Assembly (NCBI GenBank): GCA_003241685.1
Contig: QFPJ01000011.1
Coordinates: 1-64,000, forward strand
Direction of reading: 5' to 3'
DNA length: 64,000 bases
Source: Sphingopyxis macrogoltabida
GTDB taxonomy: Bacteria > Pseudomonadota > Alphaproteobacteria > Sphingomonadales > Sphingomonadaceae
Shown here: positions 1 to 9,272 of the stretch, piece by piece
Position numbering within the stretch: position 1 is the first letter of the stretch
How the letters are laid out: the number at the start of each line of letters is the position of its first letter
Made by a program: the position numbers and the translations under genes
Notes under the pieces: model-generated
What the model was told of the DNA's origin: nothing
What the model saw: the letters and a program-made list of their open reading frames with translations, nothing else
The model's database searches: none

Positions 1-2447
1 AGCGACCGCAGCAGATCCTCGGCCGCGACGATCGCGCTTTCGACGCGGTGCACCAGATCGCGCTGACCATCTGCTGCATCGCGGCCGAGCGCGGCGGTAA
101 ACAGCCGCGCGGCGTGCAGCGGCTGGAGCAGATCGTGACTGGCGGCCGCCAGGAAGCGCGTCTTGTCCCGATCGGCGTGGGCAAGGCGTCGGTTGGCGTC
201 GCTCAACTCGCGCGTGCGATCGGCGACGCGCTGTTCCAGTTCGTCCAGCGTGCGCCGCAATTCCTCGCGTATCCGCGCTTCCTCGCTGATGTCGGTGAAG
301 GACATGACATAGCCTCCGCCCGGCATCGGCCCGCCGACCGTCTTGATGACCTTGCCGTCGCGGCGATGGCGCTCGAAACTATGCTCCTGTCCGCGGCGCA
401 TATGGTCCAGCCGCTTTTCGACATGATAGTCGACATCGCCGTCCCCGAAATCGCCGCGTCGGGCATTGTGGCGGATCAGGTCGGCGACGGGCACGCCGAC
501 GCGGACCATGCCGGCGGGATAGCCGAACAGGTCCAGATAGCGGCTGTTCCACGCGACGAGGTTCATCTGGGCATCGACGACGCTGATCCCCGCGTCGATA
601 TTCTCGAAGGTCGAGGCGAGCAGGCCGCGCGAAAAGCGCAGGCTCTGGCCGCCCTCGTCCAGCAGCCGCGTCACTTCGGGCAGGCTGAGCTTGTCGCCCG
701 CGATCGCCGAGGCGACGAGCGCGCGCGCGGAGGAGGCGCCGACCACCTGCGCGATCAGCTCGCGGGCGCGCCGCGCCGACTGGCTGTCGATCGCGGTCGC
801 GGCGTCGGCGTCCGGAAAGGCGCGCGCGGCCTGTTCGCGGCCGATGAAGCTGGCGGTGAGCTGGGCCAGTTCGGACAGGTTGGCGATCGGCCGTTCGGCG
901 CGGACGAAGCGCGGTAGCGGCGGCGCCTGCACCTTGCGCGCGGCGACGGCGGCATAGACCGCCAGATTGGCGCCGACGCTCCAGATGACGCCATGCGACA
1001 GCGGCGAAGCGTTGCCGATGCCGAACAGCTGCAACGGATCGAACGGGCCGGCAGACAGCAGATCGAGCCACGCGGTCGGCAGCACCGGGGGCAGGGCGAG
1101 CGTGTACAGCCACAGCGCCAGCCCGACGGCGAGGCTGGCGCGCGCCGCCAGCGCGTCTCGGTTCTTGCCCGCCGCGGCGAGCAGCAGGTGGGGCGTGAAC
1201 TGCGCCATCGCGGCAAAGGCGATCAGCCCGATCGACGCCAGCGAATCCTGGGCCGAAACCATCATCGCCCAGGCGAGTCCCAGTGCCATGATCCCCAGGA
1301 TCGACAGGCGCCGCACCGTCAGCATCCGGCGTCCGATCGCGCCCGATCCGCTCGACCCGCTTGGAGCGCGGCCGCGCATCAGCGTCGGAAAGACAAGGTC
1401 GTTCGACACCATCGTCGCCAGCGCGGTCGAATCGACGATCGCCATCGACGCAGCGGCGCTGACCCCGCCCAGCAGCGCCGCAGCCAGTACCAGGCCGAAC
1501 CCCTCGCTGGCGGGTAGTTCGAGCACATAGACGTCGGGCGCCACCGATGGACCGAGAATCGTCAAACCGGCCAGCGCGATTGGAATGACGACCACCGCCA
1601 TCGTGCCGAGATAAAGGGCGAGGCCGCGCCGCGCGCGGTCGAGATCGCCCGGCTCGCGCGCTTCGACCAGCCCCATGTAGAATTGCCGCGGCAACACGAT
1701 GATTGCCGCCGTCGCGATCAGAAAGATCATCGCCACGTCCAGCGTCAGCCGTTCGGGACGAAAGCGGTCCTGCAGCGCCGCCATGCCCACCGCCACGTCG
1801 GCCGCGGGGCTGCGCAGGAGGACGAAGACGGCGACACCGGCGACGGCGATCAGCGCGACCAGCTTCACCGCCGATTCCAGGCTGATCGCATAGAGCAGGC
1901 CTTCGCTGCGCCCCGCCAGTTCGAACCGGCGCGCGCCGAACAGGATCGCGAACAGCGCCAGCAGCGGCGCCGCCGTCAGCATCGCCTGCGCCGCGACGTC
2001 GGCGCCCGACACGATCGACAGCGCCGCGCCGATCGAACGGAGCTGCAACGCGATATAGGGGATGGTGCCGAGCAGGGCGATGATCGTGACAAGCCGCGCC
2101 ACCACGACGTCATGGCCGAACCGCGCGGCAATGAAGTCGGACACGGTGGTCGCCTGTTCCTCTGCCACCGCGGCGGCAAGGCGCCGCAGAAAGCGCGGCG
2201 CCGCGAGCAGCAGCAGGATCGGCGCGGCATAGATGGGCAGATAGCTCCACCCGTCGCGCACCGCGCTGCCGACCGCGCCATAGAAGGTCCAGCTCGTGCA
2301 ATAGACGCCCAGCGCCAACGTATAGGCGCGGTGACGCAGAACGGGATGACGGGCAAAGGCGGCACCGCGCGATTCGACCAGCGCGGCAATCACGAACAGC
2401 AGCAGGATCATGCCAAGCGCCAGAAACGCCGCGGCCTGCAAACTCAT
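1..2447 (-). CDS. Sodium/solute-symporter-type sensor histidine kinase (NahK/ErcS- or CbrA-like), 3' end outside window
   Basis: The frame is open from an ATG at 2447 down to base 1, giving 815 visible codons without the C-terminus. The first ~480 residues are a multi-spanning sodium:solute symporter-like membrane domain. A PAS-type sensor segment follows at about 613-725 (contains GISVVDAQMNLVAWNSRYL), then a short helical linker (~735-765). The dimerisation/phosphoacceptor box reads ASHDLLQPLHAARLF with His771. That H-box is typical of NahK/ErcS-like hybrid kinases, which usually continue with an ATPase and a receiver domain; both would lie beyond the window. Kinases of this build (e.g. CbrA) couple a transporter-like module to a two-component output. 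The ligand and partner regulator cannot be told from here. The gene runs in the same direction as, and downstream of, the MFS gene, 59 bases away. Confidence 0.88.
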   Translation of the reverse strand, partial: MSLQAAAFLALGMILLLFVIAALVESRGAAFARHPVLRHRAYTLALGVYCTSWTFYGAVGSAVRDGWSYLPIYAAPILLLLAAPRFLRRLAAAVAEEQATTVSDFIAARFGHDVVVARLVTIIALLGTIPYIALQLRSIGAALSIVSGADVAAQAMLTAAPLLALFAILFGARRFELAGRSEGLLYAISLESAVKLVALIAVAGVAVFVLLRSPAADVAVGMAALQDRFRPERLTLDVAMIFLIATAAIIVLPRQFYMGLVEAREPGDLDRARRGLALYLGTMAVVVIPIALAGLTILGPSVAPDVYVLELPASEGFGLVLAAALLGGVSAAASMAIVDSTALATMVSNDLVFPTLMRGRAPSGSSGSGAIGRRMLTVRRLSILGIMALGLAWAMMVSAQDSLASIGLIAFAAMAQFTPHLLLAAAGKNRDALAARASLAVGLALWLYTLALPPVLPTAWLDLLSAGPFDPLQLFGIGNASPLSHGVIWSVGANLAVYAAVAARKVQAPPLPRFVRAERPIANLSELAQLTASFIGREQAARAFPDADAATAIDSQSARRARELIAQVVGASSARALVASAIAGDKLSLPEVTRLLDEGGQSLRFSRGLLASTFENIDAGISVVDAQMNLVAWNSRYLDLFGYPAGMVRVGVPVADLIRHNARRGDFGDGDVDYHVEKRLDHMRRGQEHSFERHRRDGKVIKTVGGPMPGGGYVMSFTDISEEARIREELRRTLDELEQRVADRTRELSDANRRLAHADRDKTRFLAAASHDLLQPLHAARLFTAALGRDAADGQRDLVHRVESAIVAAEDLLRS

Positions 2448-2506
2448 GCCCTTGCCCCTGCTCGATTCTTGTCGATCCTAACAGCGCGGACGGCGCTGGC
2501 CAATGG

Positions 2507-3760
2507 TCAGGGCAGCAGGCGGCCCTCTTCGCGGCTGGGCATGGGGGCCATGAACCGCAGCAGCATGGTGGTCGCCATCAGCCAGCCCGCCGCCACCAGC
2601 AGCGCCGCCTTCAGCGATGCCATGTCGGCGATCGTGCCGAGCAGCCACGCGCCGAGCGCCATCGCGCCGAAGGTCACGGCCTGATAGATGGACAGGCAGC
2701 GGCCGAGTATCTCTTCGGGCGAACGGAGCTGCATCGCGACGTTCAGCGTCGTCAGCGTCGACACCCACGCGCCGCCGCCGATGAAGGCGGCAGCCACCGT
2801 CACCGCCACGCTGGTGGTGAGGGCGACCGGAACGGTCGCGGCGGCGAAGGTCAGGCTGGCCGCGGTCACGACCCGGTCGCTGCCCCATCGCTTGCGCGCC
2901 CGCCCGACCCACAGCGCGGCACAGATCGACCCCGCGCCGAAGGCGCCGAGGCAGAGGCCATAGGTCACTTCGTCGCCGCCCAGCCGGTCGCGGACCAGCG
3001 ACGGCAACAGGGCCTGGAATCCGGCCGCCCCCAGTCCGAAGACGAAGCCGCGGATCAGCACCCGGCGCACCGGGTCGGACCCGGCGCAGAAACGGATGCC
3101 GCGTCCGATCGCGGCCAGCATCGGGGTTTTCTGCGGCAGTGTGACCTCCGGATGCCAGCGCAGCAGCACGACGATCAGCGCGATATAGCTGCACGCGTTC
3201 AGCGCAAAGGCGGTCGAAGGGCCTGCCAGCGAGATGAGCAGACCGCCGAGCGCGGGCCCCGCGCTGCGCGCCAGGTTGAACGCGACGCTGTTCAGCGTGA
3301 TCGCCTGCGGCAGATCCTTCGGCCCCACCTGCAACCGCACCGACGCCTGCCACGCGGGGCCGTTGAGCGCGGTGCCGCAGCCGACGGCGAGGGTGAAGAA
3401 CAGCAGCAACAGGGGGGTGATCGCGCCCATCCATGTCGTGATCGTCAGCGCCGCCGATACCAGCAGCATTCCCGTCTGCGCCGCCAGCATGACCCGCCGG
3501 CGGTCGAAATTGTCCGCGATGGCGCCGGCAAAGACGCCCAGCATCAATATGGGGATCGTCGCCCCGGCCTGCACCAGCGCGATCAACAGGTGCGACTGCG
3601 TCAATTCGGTCATCAGCCAGGCGGCGCCGACCGACTGGATCATCGACCCCATGTTGGAGGCGAGATTGGCGATCCAGATCGCGCGAAAGGCGGGATAGCG
3701 AAACGGCGCAAACGCCGAAGGCGCGCCGGGGGACGGGGCAGTGGGCTGGACACCGGTCAC
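2507..3760 (-). CDS. MFS transporter (MFS_3 / EntS-like exporter family)
   Basis: The 417-residue protein is hydrophobic throughout with about 12 membrane segments. The loop after helix 2 carries the MFS signature-like stretch GAIADNFDRRRVM (near residue 80), and a related basic loop (VGRARKRWGSDR) occurs in the second half. N-terminal residues 1-20 are a proline-rich cytoplasmic tail before the ...FRAIWIANLASNMG segment typical of the MFS_3 'transmembrane secretion effector' group. Members of this group export siderophores or drugs by proton antiport; the substrate here is unknown. It lies upstream of the sensor kinase and is divergent from guaB, with about 180 bases between the starts. Confidence 0.85.
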   Translation of the reverse strand: MTGVQPTAPSPGAPSAFAPFRYPAFRAIWIANLASNMGSMIQSVGAAWLMTELTQSHLLIALVQAGATIPILMLGVFAGAIADNFDRRRVMLAAQTGMLLVSAALTITTWMGAITPLLLLFFTLAVGCGTALNGPAWQASVRLQVGPKDLPQAITLNSVAFNLARSAGPALGGLLISLAGPSTAFALNACSYIALIVVLLRWHPEVTLPQKTPMLAAIGRGIRFCAGSDPVRRVLIRGFVFGLGAAGFQALLPSLVRDRLGGDEVTYGLCLGAFGAGSICAALWVGRARKRWGSDRVVTAASLTFAAATVPVALTTSVAVTVAAAFIGGGAWVSTLTTLNVAMQLRSPEEILGRCLSIYQAVTFGAMALGAWLLGTIADMASLKAALLVAAGWLMATTMLLRFMAPMPSREEGRLLP

Positions 3761-3941
3761 ACCTGCGGCCTAGTCGCTTGCCAGGCGACCGGCAAGAGCC
3801 GCGCCGCAACCCTGAATAAATCGTGCGCGACCCACTGGCGCGGCGCGGCGCGACTGGTTACATGGGCCGCCACCAAACGACTCGCGCGTGCCGCTTTCCC
3901 GCCCGGAGCAGGCGCCGCCAAAAGCAGAAAGTGGCTCCCTC

Positions 3942-5399
3942 ATGGAAATCATCACCGGCCTGACCTTCGACGACGTGCTGCTCGTTCCCGGCGCGTCCGA
4001 CATCCTGCCGTCGCAGGCCAATCTGTCGACCCAGATCACCAGCGAAATCAAGCTGAACATCCCGATCCTGTCGTCGGCGATGGACACGGTGACGGAGGCC
4101 GACATGGCGATCCTGATGGCGCAGATCGGCGGCCTCGGCGTTCTTCACCGCAACCTGACCGTCGAGGAACAGGCGGCGGCGGTGCGCCAGGTGAAGCGAT
4201 TCGAAAGCGGCATGATCGTCAACCCGATCACCATCACCCCCGATGCGCCGCTGTCCTATGCCACCGCGCTGATGGAGCAGCACCGCATTTCGGGCATTCC
4301 CGTCGTCGAGACCGGCGGCAAGCTGGTCGGCATCCTGACCAATCGCGACGTCCGGTTCGCCGACAATCCGGGCCAGCCGGTGCGCGAACTGATGACGTCG
4401 GACAATCTCGCCACCGTCCGCCCCGGCGTGGGGCAGGACGAGGCGCGCAAGCTGTTGCACCAGCGCCGTATCGAAAAACTTCTGGTCGTCGATGACGATT
4501 ATCGCTGCATCGGCCTGATCACCGTCAAGGACATGGAAAAGGCGGTGAACTTCCCCGACGCGACCAAGGATGAAAGCGGGCGCCTGCGCGTCGCCGCCGC
4601 GACCAACACCGGCGACAGCGGCGTCGAGCGCGCCGAGGCGCTGCTGGCCGCGGAATGCGACCTGATCGTCGTCGACACCGCGCATGGCCACAGCAAGATG
4701 GTCGGCGCGACGGTCGAGAAGATCAAGAAGCTGTCGAACCGGGTTCAGGTGCTGGCGGGCAATGTTGCGACCGGCGACGCGACCAGGGCGCTGATCGACG
4801 CGGGCGCCGACGGGGTCAAGGTCGGCATCGGTCCGGGATCGATCTGCACCACGCGCATCGTCGCGGGCGTCGGCGTGCCGCAATTGACCGCGATCCTCGA
4901 CAGCGTCGAGGCGGCGTCGAAGCAGAATATCCCGATCATCGCCGACGGCGGCCTGCGCACGTCGGGCGATGTCGCCAAGGCGCTGGCGGCGGGGGCGTCG
5001 AGCGTCATGGTCGGGTCGATGCTGGCGGGCACGACCGAGGCACCGGGCGAAACCTTTCTCTATCAGGGCCGCACCTATAAAAGCTATCGCGGCATGGGCA
5101 GCGTCGGGGCGATGGCGCGGGGCAGCGCCGACCGCTATTTCCAGCAGGATATCAAGGACCAGATGAAGCTGGTCCCCGAAGGGATCGAGGGCCAGGTGCC
5201 GTTCAAGGGCCCGGCCAAGGATGTGATCCACCAGATGGTCGGCGGCGTGAAGGCCGCGATGGGCTATACCGGCAGCCGGACGCTGACCGATTTTCGCGAT
5301 CGCGCGAAATTCGTCCGCATCACCAATGCGGGGCTGCGCGAAAGCCATGTCCACGACGTGTCGATCACGCGCGAGGCGCCGAACTATCCTGCGGGCTGA
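3942..5399 (+). CDS. guaB: Inosine-5'-monophosphate dehydrogenase
   Basis: IMP dehydrogenase makes XMP from IMP with NAD, the committed step of guanine nucleotide synthesis. From the ATG at 3942 the product is 485 residues, the normal bacterial length, beginning MEIITGLTFDDVLLVPG as in the family. Two CBS domains are inserted at about residues 91-203 (MIVNPITITPDAPL... to MEKAVNF). The catalytic loop GIGPGSICTTRIVAG carries the nucleophile Cys302, and the flap contains the YRGMGS segment. The frame is open upstream to a GTG at 3888, but the extra 18 residues do not look like family sequence, so the internal ATG was chosen. The gene stands alone between the divergent MFS gene and rsmB. Confidence 0.97.
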   Translation: MEIITGLTFDDVLLVPGASDILPSQANLSTQITSEIKLNIPILSSAMDTVTEADMAILMAQIGGLGVLHRNLTVEEQAAAVRQVKRFESGMIVNPITITPDAPLSYATALMEQHRISGIPVVETGGKLVGILTNRDVRFADNPGQPVRELMTSDNLATVRPGVGQDEARKLLHQRRIEKLLVVDDDYRCIGLITVKDMEKAVNFPDATKDESGRLRVAAATNTGDSGVERAEALLAAECDLIVVDTAHGHSKMVGATVEKIKKLSNRVQVLAGNVATGDATRALIDAGADGVKVGIGPGSICTTRIVAGVGVPQLTAILDSVEAASKQNIPIIADGGLRTSGDVAKALAAGASSVMVGSMLAGTTEAPGETFLYQGRTYKSYRGMGSVGAMARGSADRYFQQDIKDQMKLVPEGIEGQVPFKGPAKDVIHQMVGGVKAAMGYTGSRTLTDFRDRAKFVRITNAGLRESHVHDVSITREAPNYPAG

Positions 5400-5405
5400 T
5401 TTACG

Positions 5406-5428
5406 GCCGTATATATTATATATGGCGC
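5406..5428. repeat. AT-rich palindrome downstream of guaB
   Basis: Just after the guaB stop, a run of alternating T and A is flanked by GCC and GGC and forms a near-perfect inverted repeat centred near 5417. It stands out against the GC-rich background. It could be a hairpin at the guaB 3' end or an AT-rich promoter element for the methyltransferase gene that starts at 5492. No T-tract follows, so a canonical terminator is not supported. Confidence 0.45.
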
Positions 5429-5440
5429 CGTCATGGGGAC

Positions 5441-5474
5441 GCAGCGTCGTCGCTGCGCTCCTTGCAATGACGAG
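5441..5474. repeat. Dispersed intergenic palindromic repeat fragment
   Basis: The segment holds a small hairpin (CGCAGCG at 5441-5447, CGCTGCG at 5452-5458) followed by TTGCAATGACG. Read on the minus strand this is CGTCATTGCAAGGAGCGCAG, which shares the head CGTCATTGC(A/G)AG with the element at 36219-36321. Similar sequences are scattered between genes in many alphaproteobacteria. It is non-coding as far as can be seen. Confidence 0.55.
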
Positions 5475-5491
5475 GGAGGAAGGCCGAGACG

Positions 5492-6682
5492 ATGACCCCC
5501 GCTGCCCGCGTCCAGACCGCGATCGAAATCCTTGACGCCATCGCAGCTGCGGCGCGCGCCGGCGGCGCGCCCGCCGACGCGATCTTTGCCGAAGCGATGC
5601 GGGCGCGGCGCTATGCCGGGTCGAAGGATCGCCGCGCCATCCGCGCGCATGTGTATGACGCGATCCGCGCCGTGCGGTCGGCGCCGGTGTCGGGGCGCGC
5701 CGCGATGCTGGCGCTCGCCGATACCGATCCGGCGCTGGCGGCGCTGTTCGACGGGTCGCCTTATGGTCCCGCCGCAATCGCGGCCGACGAACCGCGCGGC
5801 GAAACCGGGCTTGCGGCGCCGGCGCTGATCGACCTGTTCGATCCGCTGGTGCGTGCGGACGAGTGGGAGGGAATGCTGGCCCGGGCGCCGCTCGATCTGC
5901 GCGCGAACCGGATCAAGGCGGGCCGGGACGACCTCGCCACGCTCTTCCCTGATGGAGAGGCGATTGCCGCCGCGCCGGACGGCTGGCGCCTCGCGCCGGA
6001 GACGGCGGCGACACAGAATCCGGCCTATGCGGACGGGCTGTTCGAGGTGCAGGACGCGGCGAGCCAATATGCCGCCGCCGCGCTCGATGCGATGCCGGAA
6101 CAGGCGATCGTCGATCTGTGCGCGGGCGGCGGGGGGAAGACGCTGGCGATCGCCTCGCTTGCCGGCGATGGCGCCGACATTCTGGCGTGCGACACCAATC
6201 GCGCGCGGCTTCGGCAATTGACGCCGCGCGCCGAACGGGCCGGGGCGATGCGGATCGAGACGCGGCTGCTCGATCCGGGGCGGGAGGCGGCGATGCTGGC
6301 CGACTGGACCGGGCGTGCGGCCCGCGTGTTCGTCGATGCCCCCTGTTCGGGCAGCGGCACGTGGCGGCGCAGCCCGGAATTGCGCTGGCGGCTTACGCCC
6401 GACCGTCTGGATCGCCATCTTGCCGATCAGGCGAAGCTGATCGATATCGGTGCCGACCTGGTGGCGCCGGGCGGCAAACTTCTCTATGCTGTCTGCTCGA
6501 TCATCGCGCGCGAGGGGCGGACTCAGATGGACGAATTTCTGAACCGGCATCCCGGCTGGACGGCGGACGGCGGCTATCTGCCCGCCGGTATCGGCCGCGC
6601 CGCGGGGGGCGGTTTTCTGCTGACTCCGGCGCATGACGGATGCGACGGATTTTTTCTCGCACGGCTGACGGCACCATGTTAG
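5492..6682 (+). CDS. rsmB: RsmB-like 16S rRNA (cytosine-C5) methyltransferase
   Basis: The 396-residue protein belongs to the NOL1/NOP2/Sun family, which transfers a methyl group from S-adenosylmethionine to C5 of cytosine in rRNA. The first ~130 residues are a poorly conserved helical NusB-like region. The Rossmann methylase domain follows, with the SAM loop VDLCAGGGGKTLA. Both family cysteines are visible: Cys285 in DAPCSGSG and Cys335 in LYAVCSII, the latter normally the nucleophile. RsmB is the best fit given the length and N-terminal domain, but a sister rRNA or tRNA m5C specificity cannot be excluded. It is downstream of guaB and is followed 32 bases later by a TPR protein gene. Confidence 0.82.
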   Translation: MTPAARVQTAIEILDAIAAAARAGGAPADAIFAEAMRARRYAGSKDRRAIRAHVYDAIRAVRSAPVSGRAAMLALADTDPALAALFDGSPYGPAAIAADEPRGETGLAAPALIDLFDPLVRADEWEGMLARAPLDLRANRIKAGRDDLATLFPDGEAIAAAPDGWRLAPETAATQNPAYADGLFEVQDAASQYAAAALDAMPEQAIVDLCAGGGGKTLAIASLAGDGADILACDTNRARLRQLTPRAERAGAMRIETRLLDPGREAAMLADWTGRAARVFVDAPCSGSGTWRRSPELRWRLTPDRLDRHLADQAKLIDIGADLVAPGGKLLYAVCSIIAREGRTQMDEFLNRHPGWTADGGYLPAGIGRAAGGGFLLTPAHDGCDGFFLARLTAPC

Positions 6683-6714
6683 CATCGCCGCAGACGAAGC
6701 GATGGGAGAATGCG

Positions 6715-7239
6715 ATGCGCGTCAGTTTCCTTGCCCTTGGTGCGGGCCTGCTGTTGGCCAGCCTGCCCACCGCTTCGGATGCCCAGCGCGCGGACAATGA
6801 CATTCTTCCCCGCTCGATCGCGTTGCAGCATGACGGCCAGAAGGCGCAGCAGGCGGGCGATCTCGACCGGGCGATCGACCTGTATGAATCGGCGCTGGCG
6901 GCCGATCCGCGCAACCGCTCGGCGATCATCGCCATGGCGCAGGTCGCGCGGGCGCAGGGACTGCCCGGCAAAGCCATCGGCCTTTACCGCGAGGCATTGG
7001 TTCTGGACCCCAATGACGTCATCGCGCTGACCGGACAGGGGCAGGCTCTTGCCGACAAGGGCGCGCTCGAACTGGCGCGCGAAAAGCTGGCGGAGGCGCA
7101 GCGGGTGTGCAACGATAAATGCGCGCAGGTCGCCGCGCTGGAAAAGACGCTGGCGTCGGGCGACAGCAAGCGCGTCGTCGCTGCGGAGGTGCTGATTCCC
7201 AAGCCCGTCGTCGCGACCGTGACCAGCAGTCAGAATTAG
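6715..7239 (+). CDS. Exported tetratricopeptide-repeat protein
   Basis: The 174-residue product starts at the ATG at 6715, which has a GGGAGA ribosome-binding site and gives a clean signal peptide (MRVSFLALGAGLLLASLPTA, cut near SDA/Q). A longer frame to 6640 would overlap rsmB and hide the signal peptide. The mature part has about three TPR helices-pairs (for example QQAGDLDRAIDLYESALAAD and GLPGKAIGLYREALVLDPND), a protein-interaction fold, and then a 40-residue tail with two cysteines near NDKCAQ. No enzymatic motif is seen. The likely location is the periplasm; the partner is unknown. Confidence 0.8.
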   Translation: MRVSFLALGAGLLLASLPTASDAQRADNDILPRSIALQHDGQKAQQAGDLDRAIDLYESALAADPRNRSAIIAMAQVARAQGLPGKAIGLYREALVLDPNDVIALTGQGQALADKGALELAREKLAEAQRVCNDKCAQVAALEKTLASGDSKRVVAAEVLIPKPVVATVTSSQN

Positions 7240-7422
7240 GCAGGGCCGCGACGGTCATCCGCCGGTCGCTGGCCGCGACAGAAACGCCATCAGAAACGTC
7301 ATCGCGCCGCCCTTTCCCATCGCGCCAGGCAGGGGGATTGTGGATACGGTCCGGAACGACGCCTGAGGAGCATGGCGGTCTGACCCGCAAATGGACCGGA
7401 TATTACCGTGCCCGGCAGGGCC

Positions 7423-8256
7423 TCAGCTCAGTCGGCGCGCCAGCGCCACCCATTCGGCGACGCTGATCGTTTCCGCCCGGCGCGTGGGATCGATGCCTAG
7501 CGCCTCCAGCGCCTCGATCGCTCCCCGGACACCCTTCAGGCTCTGGCGCAGCATCTTGCGGCGCTGACCAAATCCCTTTTCGGTCAGCTTCGACAGGATT
7601 TTGGGGTCGACGCCGGCGGGCTCTTCCGTCGGGGTGACATGGACGATCGCCGACATCACCTTGGGCGGCGGGGTGAAGGCCGATCGGTGCACCTTCATCG
7701 CGATCCGCGCGTGCGATCGCCACTGCGCGAGCACGGCCAGCCGGCCATAGGCGCTCGTGCCGACCGATGCGACGATGCGTTCCGCCACTTCCTGCTGGAA
7801 CATCAGCGTCAGCGAGAGCCATTGCGGTGGCCAGCGCGCCGGTTCCAGCCAGCGCGTGAACAGCGCGGTCCCGACGTTATAGGGCAGGTTGGCGACGATA
7901 TGATAAGGCCCGCCGGTCAGCGCATCGGCGTCGATCGCCATCGCATCGTCGGATAGGACGGTCAGGCGACCGTCGAACGCCTCCGACAATTCGCCCAGCA
8001 GCGGCAGGCATCGTTCGTCGCGCTCGACCGCCATGACGCGCGCGCCGGCGCGGAGCAGGGCGCGGGTCAGGCCGCCGGGCCCGGGGCCGACTTCGAACAC
8101 CGTCGCACCGGAAAGGTCGCCGGGCAATGCGGCGATTCGGTCGAGCAACTGTTCGTCGAACAGGAAATTCTGGCCCAGCGCCTTGCTGGCGGACAGGCCG
8201 TGGATGCGCACGATCTCGCGCAGCGGGGGGAGCGATGGGGCGGGCGGGCGCGTCAC
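7423..8256 (-). CDS. rsmA: 16S rRNA (adenine1518/1519-N6)-dimethyltransferase
   Basis: RsmA (KsgA) dimethylates two adjacent adenines in the helix 45 loop of 16S rRNA, a late quality step in 30S assembly. The 277-residue protein has the family N-terminus KALGQNFLFD (residues 25-34), the SAM-binding loop VGPGPGG (56-62) and the catalytic NLPY motif (123-126), with the C-terminal helical domain that contacts RNA. Its start overlaps the pdxA stop by four bases, so it is the last gene of the lptD-surA-pdxA-rsmA operon. This gene order is also classical in gammaproteobacteria. Confidence 0.96.
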   Translation of the reverse strand: MTRPPAPSLPPLREIVRIHGLSASKALGQNFLFDEQLLDRIAALPGDLSGATVFEVGPGPGGLTRALLRAGARVMAVERDERCLPLLGELSEAFDGRLTVLSDDAMAIDADALTGGPYHIVANLPYNVGTALFTRWLEPARWPPQWLSLTLMFQQEVAERIVASVGTSAYGRLAVLAQWRSHARIAMKVHRSAFTPPPKVMSAIVHVTPTEEPAGVDPKILSKLTEKGFGQRRKMLRQSLKGVRGAIEALEALGIDPTRRAETISVAEWVALARRLS

Positions 8257-9272
8257 GCCGCCGAAGCGCAGCCGGGCGCGCGGGCCAGGGCCATCCGCTC
8301 CGCCATCGCGATCGCGGCGATCGTCGGCCCGGCGTCGGCCCGGCCGGTGCCCGCGATATTGAACGCCGTGCCGTGGTCGGGCGACGTGCGGATGATCGGC
8401 AGGCCCAGCGTCAGATTGACCCCGTCATGGAAATGCAGCGCCTTGAACGGCGCCAGAGCCTGATCGTGATAGCCGCAGAGCAGCGCGTCATACTGGCTGC
8501 GGATGCCGGGCGCGAACAGCGCGTCGGCCGCGATCGGCCCCTCGATACGAATGCCCTCGGCCGCCAGCTGTTCGACGGCGGGCGCGATGATGCGGATCTC
8601 TTCGTCGCCCAGTCGTCCGCTCTCGCCGGCGTGGGGGTTCAGGCCCGCGATCGCCAGACGCGGTTCGGCGATGCCGAAATCGCGGATCAGGCCGCGCACG
8701 ACGATGCGCGCCTTGGCGACGATCAGATCGCCCGTCAGCCGTTCGGGAACGTCGGACAGCGGGATATGGACGGTCAGCGGAACGACGCGCAGGCTGGGCC
8801 CCGCCAGCATCATGACGGCGTTGCTCGCGGTGATGCCGCAGCGTTCGGCGATGAATTCGGTCTGGCCGGGATGCGTATAGCCGATGTCCTGCAACGCATG
8901 TTTGGAAACCGGCCCCGTCACCAGCGCCGCGCTGGCCTGCGTCCGGGTCAGCCCGATGCCGGTTTCGAGCGCGAGCAGCGCACCGGCCGCGCCCGCCGGC
9001 GTCGGCTGGCCGGGCGTCAGCGGTCCGCTGGTTTCCAGATGCCAGACGGGCAAGGCGGTGTCGAAGAGCCGAATGGCCTCCTCCATATCGCCGACGCGCG
9101 CCAGCGGACCGTCCCAGACGGCCTCGATCGCGGCAATGTCGCCGATCGCGACAAAGGGTGGCAATTGCCGTTCGCGCCGGGCGGTCCACGCGAGGGCGGC
9201 AACTTCGGGTCCGACGCCCGCCGGGTCTCCCATCGTGACCGCGATCGGGCGCTTTCGGGACTGGTCAGGCAT
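8253..9272 (-). CDS. pdxA: 4-hydroxythreonine-4-phosphate dehydrogenase
   Basis: PdxA oxidises 4-phosphohydroxy-L-threonine with NAD in the DXP-dependent pathway to pyridoxal phosphate. The 339-residue protein has the usual length and the metal/substrate segments: MGDPAGVGPE near the N-terminus, GYTHPGQTEF, NPHAGESGRLG and GYHDQALAPFK, whose histidines bind the divalent metal. Its ATG overlaps the surA stop by one base and its stop overlaps the rsmA start, showing tight translational coupling within the operon. Confidence 0.96.
   Translation of the reverse strand: MPDQSRKRPIAVTMGDPAGVGPEVAALAWTARRERQLPPFVAIGDIAAIEAVWDGPLARVGDMEEAIRLFDTALPVWHLETSGPLTPGQPTPAGAAGALLALETGIGLTRTQASAALVTGPVSKHALQDIGYTHPGQTEFIAERCGITASNAVMMLAGPSLRVVPLTVHIPLSDVPERLTGDLIVAKARIVVRGLIRDFGIAEPRLAIAGLNPHAGESGRLGDEEIRIIAPAVEQLAAEGIRIEGPIAADALFAPGIRSQYDALLCGYHDQALAPFKALHFHDGVNLTLGLPIIRTSPDHGTAFNIAGTGRADAGPTIAAIAMAERMALARAPGCASAA

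Noticed and set aside
48..917. Long open frame on the plus strand
   Set aside because: It is antisense to the sensor kinase, which has a recognisable PAS and H-box; the plus-strand translation is R/A/G-rich with no family match, as expected for a shadow in GC-rich DNA.
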